Assembly (NCBI GenBank): GCA_050180235.1
Contig: JBFXEJ010000004.1
Span: 1 to 64,000, forward strand
Direction of reading: 5' to 3'
DNA from: JAABRU01 sp050180235
GTDB taxonomy: Bacteria > Desulfobacterota > Desulfobacteria > Desulfobacterales > Desulfococcaceae
DNA: 64,000 nucleotides
The translations under genes were made by a program, and so were the position numbers. Positions 22,662 through 32,600 of the stretch are shown here, in pieces. Each line of letters starts with the position of its first letter. Within the stretch, counting starts at the first letter, position 1. Under the pieces are notes generated by a model that did no database searches, was not told the origin of the DNA, and saw only the letters and a program-made list of their open reading frames with translations.

Positions 22662-24305
22662 ATGGATGAAAAAATAGACATTCTTCCCAAAATTGACTAT
22701 TATGTGAAACTTGTCCTGAAAAAACGCTGGCTGATGATTATCCCTTTTTGCATATCCATGATTGCGGGCATCTATCTTTCTGCAACTCTTCCAAAAATAT
22801 ACAAAGCAGATACTTTGATCATTGTTGAACCCAAAAGCGTACCGGACAAATTTGTTCCTTCTATCTATCCGCAGGATCCGCAGGAACAGATTATTACCAT
22901 TGAGCAGCAGATCAAAAGCCGTTCCAATATAGAAAAACTTATGGAAGAATTCAAGATTTTTTCAGGTGCGGAACATACCCACATGTTCATGGAAGACAAG
23001 ATTGAACTTGTAAGAAAAAGGATTATGCTTAAAGTAAACAAAACACGCAGCGGTATTGAATCCTTCAGAATTGAATATGAAGACAAAGACCCTGAAAAAG
23101 TGATGAAGGTGGCGAACTGGCTGTCAGGCACATTCATTGATGAAAGCGTCAAATTAAGAGAACTGCAGGTATTTGAAACAAACAAATTTCTCACTGAAGA
23201 ACTGGCCTCGCTTCGTGACAGACTGAAAGAGATTGAATCTTCGATAAAAGAATACAGGAAAGAGCATTATGGCCAGCTTCCGGAAGAACTTGCTTCAAAC
23301 CTGGCAGCTTTGGAAAGACTTCAGTTGCAACTGAGTGAAAAACAGCAGAATATCAGAGACGCAAAAAACAGACTTGTCATGCTGGAAAGCCAAATAAACA
23401 GTACTGCAAACAGCACACCGGATTCTTTTGACCTGTCAGAACTGATGGAAGAAACAGATGAAGCGGAAGCATCCGGAGACTCAGACTCTCCATCAGGACT
23501 TGGGCAGTTAAGAGACACGCTAAAAAATCTTGAACTTAGATACACTGAAAAACATCCTGACATAGTAAAACTCAGGATAACCATTGCGAAACTTGAGGCG
23601 GAAGAGGCTGAAAAACAGAAAGAAAAAAAAGACGGCAATGCTGAAGAAGAACCCGCTGAAGACGAACAACTGGAGGCTGTTTTTGAAAACAGTCAACTGT
23701 CCTCTCCTTTGATATTGCAGCAGAATGAGATAAAGTCTGAAATAATAAGATATGTTGAAGAGAACAACAGTATTCAGGATCATATACAGAAATATGAAAA
23801 ACGGATAGAAATGACACCTAAAGTTGAACAGGAACTTATTGATTTAAATAGAAATTATATAAATCTGCAACGAACATACAACAATCTTCTGGATAAAAAG
23901 CTGGAATCAGATATTTCAATGAATATGGAAAAAAAACAAAAGGGCGAAAAATTCCGGGTGGTTGATACTGCCAAAATTCCGCAGAAACCTGTATCTCCAA
24001 ATATGAAAATACTTTTTGCCATATGTCTGGCAGCAGGACTTGGGATCGGAGCTGGAATCATTTTTTTCTTTGATTTTATGGATAATACATTGAAAATACC
24101 AGAGGACATTTCTTCAAAGCTTCATGTTCCGATGCTTGCGGCAATTCCTGAAATACAGGAAACAAAACATCTGATTTTCCACAGAATGAATCAGGTGTTT
24201 ACCGCTTTTTCACTCATACTGGCATTCGGTCTGTTTTCGATTTTCGGACTGTTCGCTTTAAAAGGTGTGGACAGGGTTCTGGAATTTGTAAAAAAATTTG
24301 TCTGA
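22662..24305 (+). CDS. Wzz-type polysaccharide chain-length determinant (exosortase-associated)
   Basis: A 547-residue inner-membrane protein. A cytoplasmic start leads into TM1 (residues about 24-46), then a long periplasmic coiled-coil region (residues 60-440) rich in Glu/Lys. It includes an acidic insertion around residues 325-345 (EKQKEKKDGNAEEEPAEDEQ). A Pro-containing exit (AKIPQKPVSPNMK) precedes TM2 near 445-465, and a last hydrophobic segment lies near 512-530. This is the layout of the XrtA-system chain-length proteins. It sets polymer length together with the ATPase encoded next. It is the first gene of the locus, with GGGGGCATT before ATG. Confidence 0.9.
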   Translation: MDEKIDILPKIDYYVKLVLKKRWLMIIPFCISMIAGIYLSATLPKIYKADTLIIVEPKSVPDKFVPSIYPQDPQEQIITIEQQIKSRSNIEKLMEEFKIFSGAEHTHMFMEDKIELVRKRIMLKVNKTRSGIESFRIEYEDKDPEKVMKVANWLSGTFIDESVKLRELQVFETNKFLTEELASLRDRLKEIESSIKEYRKEHYGQLPEELASNLAALERLQLQLSEKQQNIRDAKNRLVMLESQINSTANSTPDSFDLSELMEETDEAEASGDSDSPSGLGQLRDTLKNLELRYTEKHPDIVKLRITIAKLEAEEAEKQKEKKDGNAEEEPAEDEQLEAVFENSQLSSPLILQQNEIKSEIIRYVEENNSIQDHIQKYEKRIEMTPKVEQELIDLNRNYINLQRTYNNLLDKKLESDISMNMEKKQKGEKFRVVDTAKIPQKPVSPNMKILFAICLAAGLGIGAGIIFFFDFMDNTLKIPEDISSKLHVPMLAAIPEIQETKHLIFHRMNQVFTAFSLILAFGLFSIFGLFALKGVDRVLEFVKKFV

Positions 24306-24331
24306 AGAAAAATATGCAGGAGGACCGGTAA

Positions 24332-25135
24332 GTGAGAATTTTCAATCGGAAAAAATCAGAAACTGAGGTCAAAAATCCGGGCTGTTCTGATGCATCCGAC
24401 ACTGTTTCTGCAACCGGATCTCAAAATGCTGAATATGCAAAAAAAGCAAAGGGGAAAAATCTGCTGCCCGTCAGAGGATCAAAGCTGTTTGAAGCAGATC
24501 AGTTCCGGGGACTGCGGACAAAACTTCTTTTTCCCGCTTCCGGCAAGCGGCCCCGATCAATAGCCGTAACCAGTGCAGGGGTGGGTGAGGGAAAATCATT
24601 TATTGCTGCAAATCTCGCAGTCTGCATTGCACAGAATGTGGACAGACGGCAGACCGTTCTCATAGACTGTGATATGAGGGTTCCCACTGCTCACCGCATG
24701 TTCGGTTTTGGTGACAGCCCCGGGCTTAGTGAATATCTGTCCGGCGATATTCCTTTATCTTCCCTTCTGTTAAAAACAGACATTGACAAACTCACGATTC
24801 TGCCCGGGGGCACACCGCCTCAGAATCCGTCTGAACTCCTGTCTTCCGTAAAAATGGCTGAGCTTCTCAGGGAAATGCAGTCAAGATATGATGACCGCTA
24901 TATTGTGATTGATCTTCCTTCCCCCAGGCTTGTTGCCGAGGCTGATCTGATAGCCCGGCAGGTGGATGGAACCGTGATTGTTGCACGTTACGGTCACACC
25001 CCTGTAGCTCAGGTGAAGGATCTGATAGAAATTCTCGGAAAGGATCAGATTCTGGGAGTTGTTTTCAACCGTTTTGACACCAGTATGCATTCATCGCTTT
25101 ACAGAATGTATCGGAAATTTATCCGGAGAAAATAA
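24332..25135 (+). CDS. BY-kinase-like ATPase of the exosortase polysaccharide locus
   Basis: A 267-residue cytoplasmic P-loop protein of the CpsD/CapB type. Walker A SAGVGEGKSF (81-90), Walker A' VLIDCDMRVP (109-118) and a Walker B-like YIVIDLPSP (190-198) are clear. Bacterial tyrosine autokinases end in a tyrosine cluster; here only SSLYRMYRKF gives two tyrosines, so phosphorylation capacity may be low. The conserved aspartate of Walker B is followed by LPSP rather than DTPP. Translation starts at GTG 24332 behind AGGAGG. Confidence 0.88.
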   Translation: MRIFNRKKSETEVKNPGCSDASDTVSATGSQNAEYAKKAKGKNLLPVRGSKLFEADQFRGLRTKLLFPASGKRPRSIAVTSAGVGEGKSFIAANLAVCIAQNVDRRQTVLIDCDMRVPTAHRMFGFGDSPGLSEYLSGDIPLSSLLLKTDIDKLTILPGGTPPQNPSELLSSVKMAELLREMQSRYDDRYIVIDLPSPRLVAEADLIARQVDGTVIVARYGHTPVAQVKDLIEILGKDQILGVVFNRFDTSMHSSLYRMYRKFIRRK

Positions 25136-25141
25136 ATACTC

Positions 25142-26818
25142 ATGCTGAAAATATTCAAACAGTATTATCCCATCCGGAATATATTTTTTGTTATCGGTGA
25201 ATTTCTGGTGATTTATGCTTCCGCACTTGCGGCCAACTGCATACTGCTCGGTCCCGGCATTATGATGGGAAACTGGACACTGCTTATCAAAATACTCATG
25301 ATTACATGGATATGCCAGACCTGTCTGTATTATAATGACCTGTATGATTTTAAAATAACGGATAATTTTCCTGAACTCAGTACCAGGCTGCTGCAGGCAC
25401 TGGGTGCATCGGCCATTATTCTGGCCGGAGTTTATGCTGTATTTCCCGATGCCAGTATGGGTTTGAAAATTTTTGTTATCAGTATAGCCTTTGACATTCT
25501 GTTTATCGTATCATGGCGCTTGCTGTATACGCTGATTCTGAACAGGCAGCTCTTTGATGAAAAAATTATTCTGATGGGTTCCGGGGAACTCTCAAGAAAT
25601 ATTTTTAACGAAGTCACGGATCGCAGGGACTGCGGCTATATTATTGCTGCCGTATTTCTGGAAGGCCGCAGGGATACAGATGAAAAAATGCAAAATATCG
25701 CAGAACTGAGAGGAGATGTGAACGTCATTGCTCCGGAAAATTATGAAAATCTTTGTAATACTGCAAAAGATCTGGGAATAAAAAGAATTGTGGTTGCCCT
25801 GGAAGACAAGCGCGGGAAATTTCCGACAAAGGAACTTTTAAAGTGCAGGGTGGACGGAATTGAGGTACTGGAGGGCACCACTTTTTATGAAATGCTTACC
25901 GGAAAACTGATTGTGGATCATATCAATCCCGCGTGGCTGATATTTTCAGACGGATTCCGGAAATCCCGCACCAGACTGTTTGTCAAACGCAGCATAGATC
26001 TGTTTCTTTCCTTCCTTATGCTGATTTTTCTGATACCCCTGTTTGTCATTATCGGGATTCTGATTAAAGCCGACAAAAAAAAGCCGGAATATGACTTTGC
26101 GGATGTCTGGCGCTATTTCAAAAAAATCTGCTCTCAGGAAAAGGCAAGTCCCGCAGACAGACTGCGGAATCTGATGCTTGCGGAACTGGCAGAACAGACA
26201 GACAGCACAGCGGAACAGTCTTTCATGGAAATCTGGCATAAATTCAGAACCCATTGTGCTGCAAAGGGGAACAAAGTATCTGTCCTGCTGACCGAGATTC
26301 TCAAATCCCATATAGATCAGAAAGAACCGGAAGACAGCATAGCAAACCCTGTTTTTTTTTCCCAGGAAAGAATGGGAAGAAAAGGAAAGATATACAGAAT
26401 TCACAAATTCCGTTCCATGATCGTAAATGCCGAGCGCTTCAGCGGACCTGCCTGGGCCTGCAAAAATGACAAACGGATTACCCGCATTGGCAATTTTATA
26501 CGCAAATGGCGGATTGATGAACTTCCACAGATATGGAATGTGCTGAAAGGCGAAATGAGTTTTGTAGGGCCCCGGCCGGAAAGGGAGCATTTTGTCAGGC
26601 AACTGGAACAGAGTATTCCCTATTTCCGGGAACGCCTGTCTGTAAAACCCGGTATTACCGGATGGGCCCAGGTCTGTTACGGTTACGGTGCTTCAGAAAA
26701 TGATGCAAAAGAAAAGTTGAATTATGATCTTTTTTATATTAAGAACATGTCCATTGCCTTTGATCTGATGATTGTGCTCCGCACCATCAAAATTGTGATT
26801 TTCGGCAAAGGAAGATAG
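25142..26818 (+). CDS. Initiating sugar transferase (PEP-CTERM locus type) with a 90-residue insertion
   Basis: A 558-residue polyprenyl-phosphate hexose-1-phosphate transferase. N-terminal membrane helices and a Rossmann-like domain (ILMGSGELSRNIFNEVTDR) are followed by the C-terminal bacterial sugar-transferase domain. The latter begins at KRSIDLFLSFLMLIFLIPL and continues at VFFSQERMGRKGKIYRIHKFRSM, ending WRIDELPQIWNVLKGEMSFVGPRPE. In the family IKxD runs straight into GPVFFxQERVG. Here about 90 residues (312-401) of charged, helical sequence separate them. This insertion is at the cytoplasmic membrane interface near the active site. The enzyme loads the first sugar onto undecaprenyl phosphate. 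Confidence 0.9.
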   Translation: MLKIFKQYYPIRNIFFVIGEFLVIYASALAANCILLGPGIMMGNWTLLIKILMITWICQTCLYYNDLYDFKITDNFPELSTRLLQALGASAIILAGVYAVFPDASMGLKIFVISIAFDILFIVSWRLLYTLILNRQLFDEKIILMGSGELSRNIFNEVTDRRDCGYIIAAVFLEGRRDTDEKMQNIAELRGDVNVIAPENYENLCNTAKDLGIKRIVVALEDKRGKFPTKELLKCRVDGIEVLEGTTFYEMLTGKLIVDHINPAWLIFSDGFRKSRTRLFVKRSIDLFLSFLMLIFLIPLFVIIGILIKADKKKPEYDFADVWRYFKKICSQEKASPADRLRNLMLAELAEQTDSTAEQSFMEIWHKFRTHCAAKGNKVSVLLTEILKSHIDQKEPEDSIANPVFFSQERMGRKGKIYRIHKFRSMIVNAERFSGPAWACKNDKRITRIGNFIRKWRIDELPQIWNVLKGEMSFVGPRPEREHFVRQLEQSIPYFRERLSVKPGITGWAQVCYGYGASENDAKEKLNYDLFYIKNMSIAFDLMIVLRTIKIVIFGKGR

Positions 26819-26976
26819 TGCTTCATTTCATCTGAAATTGCAGGCCGGATTAGCGTCAGAGTAATCCGGCATTCCGGCACTGCCGTGAAATACACCGGCA
26901 GTTTTGGCTGAAACAATGCAGTAGTGCTTTTGTCAACATTGAATCTGTGAGTGCAGAATCTGCGCCCTTTTGCGGC

Positions 26977-27085
26977 TTAAGGTGATTTATGAAAATAAAT
27001 ATCCCGGTTCAGTTCACAGGCACAGGGCAAAAGCCGGAAACTTATGCTGCTTTTGTGGGATATTCTTTTCTGTAAATCACCTAAA
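26977..27085. repeat. Family D element, copy D3
   Basis: TTAAGGTGATTTATGAAAATA at the left and the closing GTAAATCACCTAA at the right. The core is the AATATCCCGGTTCAGTTCAC type shared with D1, D4 and D8. Confidence 0.7.
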
Positions 27086-27167
27086 ACTCATAAAATCAAA
27101 ACTGACATTAACCTGACAAAGTAGTGGCAGGGGTTTTCAAAATCTGTTTAATTCTAATATATTGACA

Positions 27168-27182
27168 GTCAGTGTAACTGAC
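27168..27182. promoter_or_regulatory. 15-bp palindrome overlapping a TTGACA box
   Basis: GTCAGT-GTA-ACTGAC is a perfect dyad and starts at the last base of a TTGACA (27163-27168). It lies about 120 bp upstream of the Wza-like gene. It looks like an operator over a -35 element, but no well-spaced -10 box was seen. Confidence 0.25.
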
Positions 27183-27304
27183 CGTGCGGAGCTGTATCAT
27201 ATCTCAAAAATAATCTGGATGGGGCTGAAAACCCTTCTCTGCCTTATTTTATGAACAAACTGGAAAATCTGTTTTATTTTATTTTTTGTGTACAGGAAAA
27301 AAAA

Positions 27305-27916
27305 ATGCGGATGAACATTCTGATTTCAAATGTGCTGATCATTGTCTTTGCTGCCGGATTAGTCTCCTGCACCACTGACAGCCGTTTCCAGACAGCAGAA
27401 GCTGTCAAATTTTCTTCTGATATGACGCGGAATGATTATCTCATTGGGAAAGGGGATATTCTGCAGATTGTCACATGGAAGGAACCGGATTTTTCCCGGG
27501 AGGATATTCCGGTCAGAATTGACGGAAAAATCAGTTTTCCCCTTCTGGATGACATGCAGGCGGCAGGACTGACACCCGTTCAGGTCAGGGATGAAATCAC
27601 TGCCAGACTCAGAGAATATGTCACCCATCCTGTAGTTTCCGTGTCTGTCAAATCCATGGAAAGCCAGAAATTTTATATTCTCGGTGAAGTGGCCAAGCCG
27701 GGAGAATATCCTCTTTCAAAAAATCTGACAGTTCTTCATGCCATTGCTCTTGCACAGGGATTTACCGAATGGGCCGGAAAAAATAATATCGTCCTGATAC
27801 GGAATGAAAACAGTTCTGAGACATTGATAAAAATCAGCTATGGCAAAATTGTGAAAGACGGGGAGCTGAATCAGAATGTGCTGATAAGGGCAGATGATAT
27901 CATTATTGTTCCATGA
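27305..27916 (+). CDS. Wza-like polysaccharide export lipoprotein
   Basis: A 203-residue outer-membrane secretin-like exporter subunit of the exosortase-locus type. A lipoprotein signal ends LVSCTTD, with the lipidated cysteine about 21 residues from the start. The poly_export/SLBB region follows: YLIGKGDILQIVTWKEPDFSR, VRIDGKISFPLLDDMQAAGLT and FYILGEVAKPGEYPLSKNLTVLHAIALA. The start at 27305 follows CAGGAAAA and places a clean signal sequence at the N-terminus; a start at 27251 would add 18 residues ahead of it. It forms the exit channel with the chain-length protein. Confidence 0.92.
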   Translation: MRMNILISNVLIIVFAAGLVSCTTDSRFQTAEAVKFSSDMTRNDYLIGKGDILQIVTWKEPDFSREDIPVRIDGKISFPLLDDMQAAGLTPVQVRDEITARLREYVTHPVVSVSVKSMESQKFYILGEVAKPGEYPLSKNLTVLHAIALAQGFTEWAGKNNIVLIRNENSSETLIKISYGKIVKDGELNQNVLIRADDIIIVP

Positions 27917-29582
27917 TGAATATTTCCATATTCCGTTCCGTCCTGTTCCGGTGATTATATATATTTTTCTTTTTCTCACAGGCTGTGTTATCAGCACCAT
28001 GACAGCTTCAGCCGGTTCCCGGATCACACTTAAGCCTGTAATCACCATGGATCAGGAATACACAGACAATCTTTTCCTGTCAAAGGAATCCAAAGAAGAG
28101 GATCTGATTACCGTAATTTCGCCCGGAGTGATTGCAGAAGCAGGGAACAGAAAGGGCAGTATCAGATTTTTTTATAACCTGGGTTACAGTCATTATCAAC
28201 TCCATTCCGAATATGATGCCTGGCGGCACAATTCCCAACTGGCTGGAAATATAAATTTTTCAGAACATACACGGATGGAATTCCGGAACTCCTTTCTTCT
28301 TACGGAAGAACCTGCTGAAGATATTGAGGAACGGAGAGATGAGGACGATACGGAAGACGCGGAACCTGAAACCTATGAAGCTGAAACAGAAACTGTCCGG
28401 CAGAGCAGGTACAGGTATTATACCAATTCTTCCCAAATCCGGCTGATTCATCAGTTCGGAAAATCTGATTCCCTGAGATTTGCCTATGCCTGTGACATGC
28501 TGAAAAATGAGGATACAACAATCCGGAATGAGATAAAACACCGGCCGGCTGCGGCACTGACATATTGGATGATACCGCAGCGGGTGGGACTGGACGCTGA
28601 GATAAGCTATGTTAAAAACGATATTTCGGATGCAAAGGGAGATCCCGGTTATCTGGAAGAAACTCTGACATCCTCCGCGTATATGACCTGGTGGGCAGTT
28701 CCTGTGCGTCTTAGTTTCAAACCGGGACTGTCTTATATAAAAGGTGTGTCCAATGAGGAAAATGCGGATGATTCGGACAACTGGTATGAAAGCATCACAC
28801 CTTTGCTGAAAATCATGTACAGATTTTCGCGCCACAGCAGTATGGAAGCAGAAGGATATGTTACAAAAGCCCTTACCTATACATCGGAAGAACTGAGTGA
28901 TCCTTCGGATGATTTTGAAACATGGTACGGTTCTCTTACATTTACCCATCAGTTTCACAGGCATTTTGAAGGTTTTGTCAGATATATGAGTTCGGTAACG
29001 GATTATATGGGCGATGATAATGGGGAAGATGAGGATTATGAGGATTATACATTGTATGAACCATCCGCAGGCATCAGATATATACTGGCAGAAGGACTGC
29101 CGCTGAGCCTGAGTGTGGGATATCTTGTCCGGGATAAAAAACTGACAGGCAGAGAAGCTGCCATAACCCTGAACGGACAACTGGGAGCCTGGAAATTCTG
29201 CCGTTACGGTTCTGCAAAATTCAGCGCTTCCAGCGGTTATAATGAGGATCATTTCGGCCCTGAAAATCTCGGATTAGGTTTTTATTATAAAGCTGATGCC
29301 AGTGCTGAATATATTTTTTCCCAATATATCACAGGCCGCGTGTATGGACGCTATCAGCGGAACAGATATTTGGACAATGAGGAGACCGGCGGGGAAACCC
29401 GGAATGACAAAAGCAGGGAGTTTGGTGCAGGACTTGTTTTTCAATCCCGGAAATGGTGGTTTGTGCGCGTGGATTATATTTATCGCGATGTCAGTTCAAC
29501 TGATGATCAGGACAGTTATGAGGACAACCGGATTCTTCTGAAAATGGGAATTTCACCCGCCAGGGGCATTCGGATATGGTAA
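27894..29582 (+). CDS. Outer-membrane beta-barrel protein of the polysaccharide locus
   Basis: A 562-residue protein overlapping the exporter gene by 23 bp. After a hydrophobic N-terminal segment (residues 18-40) the sequence is a series of amphipathic strands with alternating aromatic residues (FFYNLGYSHYQLHSEYD, ASAEYIFSQYITGRVYGRYQ), typical of a barrel. An acidic loop (ERRDEDDTEDAEPETYEAET, about residues 144-164) stands out. It resembles the uncharacterised PEP-CTERM-system barrel proteins encoded in this position in other loci. Possible roles are secretion of polymer or anchoring of polysaccharide. The start is uncertain: an internal GTG near 27951 would trim 19 residues. Confidence 0.75.
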   Translation: MISLLFHDEYFHIPFRPVPVIIYIFLFLTGCVISTMTASAGSRITLKPVITMDQEYTDNLFLSKESKEEDLITVISPGVIAEAGNRKGSIRFFYNLGYSHYQLHSEYDAWRHNSQLAGNINFSEHTRMEFRNSFLLTEEPAEDIEERRDEDDTEDAEPETYEAETETVRQSRYRYYTNSSQIRLIHQFGKSDSLRFAYACDMLKNEDTTIRNEIKHRPAAALTYWMIPQRVGLDAEISYVKNDISDAKGDPGYLEETLTSSAYMTWWAVPVRLSFKPGLSYIKGVSNEENADDSDNWYESITPLLKIMYRFSRHSSMEAEGYVTKALTYTSEELSDPSDDFETWYGSLTFTHQFHRHFEGFVRYMSSVTDYMGDDNGEDEDYEDYTLYEPSAGIRYILAEGLPLSLSVGYLVRDKKLTGREAAITLNGQLGAWKFCRYGSAKFSASSGYNEDHFGPENLGLGFYYKADASAEYIFSQYITGRVYGRYQRNRYLDNEETGGETRNDKSREFGAGLVFQSRKWWFVRVDYIYRDVSSTDDQDSYEDNRILLKMGISPARGIRIW

Positions 29583-29614
29583 TTTTCAATATTTCAAAAT
29601 TCTTATGGAGCGGT

Positions 29615-32600
29615 ATGAATCACATCGGATATTTTTCAGCGGCACAGGTTCGGAGTCTGGTTCTTTTTTTGTTCATGTTTCAGATCTTTTTGATCAGTAA
29701 CACTGTACATGCCGGATGTCCGGAAGCAATCAGAGCTTACTGGCAACTGGATGAAACCGGCCCCGGAATTTATGCGGATACAGTTGGAAACGCTCAGGGA
29801 CAGTGTGCAGAACAATGTCCGGTTCCCTTTGTTTACGGCAGTGTCCGCGGATCTCAGTTTTTTAATGGAAAAGATACGGGAATTGACATTCCCACGAATA
29901 ATATTTTCAGATGGAATCAGAATCAAAGTTTTTCCATTGCCTACCGGATGAAAAAAAATCCGGGCACAGTTTCATGGGATGAAACTGTGATGGAAATATA
30001 TGACAGTGCCACCGGTATGAAATTTCGTGCAGGTATCGGGAAAATCGGAAGCGGCGGAGTGGCTGTATTTATTCTGCAGGACAGCGACGGGAAAATATAT
30101 ACCCTGCAGGGCAGTACAAATCTGGCAGACGGATACTGGCATTATGTGGTCTGTGTGCGGGATGCCGTAAGCGGCCGGAATTTTCTTTATGTGGACTCAC
30201 TGCTGGAAATTTCATCCGCTGCGGTATATTCCGGGGATTTCATTTCTGAAAATGCAACTCTGCATATGGGATGGTCTGAAACAGACAGGGATCACAGATT
30301 TACTGGTCTGCTGGATGAAACTGCCATTTATGAAAAAGCTCTGACAGCAGCGGAAATCAGGGAAAACTGTTACAACGGACTGTCTGATATAAGATGGGGC
30401 CTCTGTGATGCCAAACCTGAAATCCGGATTATGCCTTTGGGAGATTCCATTACCGCAGGATTTTCACCGGGACTGGAGCCTGAGATGGAAATCGGATACC
30501 GGCAGAAACTGTATCAGGATATGATCGCATCCGGATATGATGCTGATTTTGTGGGAAGTCAGACTTTTGGCAGTTCGGTTCCGGATTTTGACTGGCACAA
30601 TGAAGGATATCAGAAAGAATATGAAGAAGTTCCAACAGGCCGCACAGCCGGGGAGCTTAAAACCGAAGTGTACGGGCTGCTGAACGCCAATCCTGCGGAT
30701 ATTGTTCTGCTTCATATCGGAACATACGACACCCTCAGTCAGAATGCGGATTCTTCGGATACTGAAGCCGTTCTTGATGAAATTGACCGTTATAATCCTG
30801 AAATCACAGTTGTTCTGGCTCTGATCATTAACGGAAATCCTGAAAATCCGAGAATCACACAGTATAACAGCGCAGTACTGAGCATGGCAAAACGGAGAAT
30901 TGCAAACGGAGATAAGATTATTCTTGTAAATCAGGAAAGTGCTCTGACCTATTCTCTTGATATATCAGAAGACGGCATACACCCCACTTCTTCGGGATAC
31001 AGGAATATGGCTGATGCCTGGTTTGCAGGTCTTATAAAATATCCTGAATCTGTGCCGCTTCCGGACGCAGGTGAGGATCAGGATGTTTTTGAAAAAAGCA
31101 CAGTTGTTCTGGATGGTTCAGATTCTTCTGATCCCAACGGCCCTGTTGCCAGTTATCTGTGGACACAGATATCCGGGCCTGTAGTCAGCATTTCCAATGC
31201 CAGTGCAATGAAAACATCCTTTACTGCCCCTTCCTATGAATCTGAACTGATATTCCGGCTTTCGGTTCAGGATCAGACAGGATTAATCAGAAATGATGAA
31301 GTCATCATCCGTGTTCACCAGTATCCTCTGCCCCAGGCTGATCCTGGGCCGGATCAGAGCGTAAAAGCAGGGGAAACCGTAATTCTGGACGGTTCAGCAT
31401 CCTCTGCCACTGATGCTGAAATTGTCACTTATCAATGGGCCCAGATCAGCGGAACTTCTGTAAAACTGACAGCCTCTGCTCCGGCACAGGTTTCGTTTGC
31501 TGCTCCGGATCCATCCGAACCTGAGGGGGAAACACTGGTATTTATGCTCACGGTTACAGATGACAAAGGAAAGCAGGATGCCGAAGAGGTGCTTATTCAT
31601 GTGGAGAGAACTTTGCCTGTAGCGGATCCGGGTGAAGATCAGACTGTGAATTCAAGGGATACGGTGATACTGGATGGTTCAGCTTCCTCTGTGACTGACG
31701 GAGAAATTGTCACATATCAATGGGCACAGACTTCCGGCACCAGTGTAACCTTATCCTCTTCTGACAAAGCTGAAATTCAGTTTACCGCACCGGATACGGG
31801 TCTGGAAGGGGAAACCCTGATATTTTCACTCACAGTCACAGACAGCAGGGGGAAACAGGATACAGCCGAAATCAGCATACATATTATCAATGCCCGTCCG
31901 GTAGCAAATGCGGGAAAAGATCAGACAGTAACAGAAGGAATGACCGTAACATTGGACGGTTCCGCTTCCTATGATCCGGATGGCGGAATTTCATCCTATC
32001 AGTGGGTGCAGAAATCCGGATCTGCGGTATCCCTTTCCAATGCCAATGCTGTGCAGACAACCTTTGTGGCCCCGAAAGTGGGGGATGCCGGACTTGTCTT
32101 TGCACTTTCCGTAAAAGACAAAGTCGGACTGGAAAACAGCGATGAGGTTCTGGTTACAGTCAATGCCAATGGCATCAGCGGGTTTCCGGATTCTGTCACC
32201 ACATTTGCAACACTTACAGGCAGATACATGGGAATACACATTGAGAGCGGCGGCAGTCTGGTAAAACTCGGCGGACTTGATCCGGCTTCCATCTCCGATA
32301 CCGTCAGCCGGCCGCAGAATCTGCCATACGGTCTTACTTATTTGGAAATCCGGCTGGATAATCCCGGAGGCCAGGTAGTTGTGATTTTTTATCTGCCCGA
32401 ACCCGCTCCTGCCGGATACCTTTGGTACGGATACGGAACAGTCAAAGGATGGACTGCATACAATGATGCGGTATTCAGCGCGGACAGAAAAGAAGTGCGT
32501 ATGACCTTTATTGATGCAGGAACCGGGGATGAGGCGGATTCTTCCTCTGTCAGCAATGGAATGATAAAAAATATTTCAGGTTTAGGCTATATTCCGCCAC

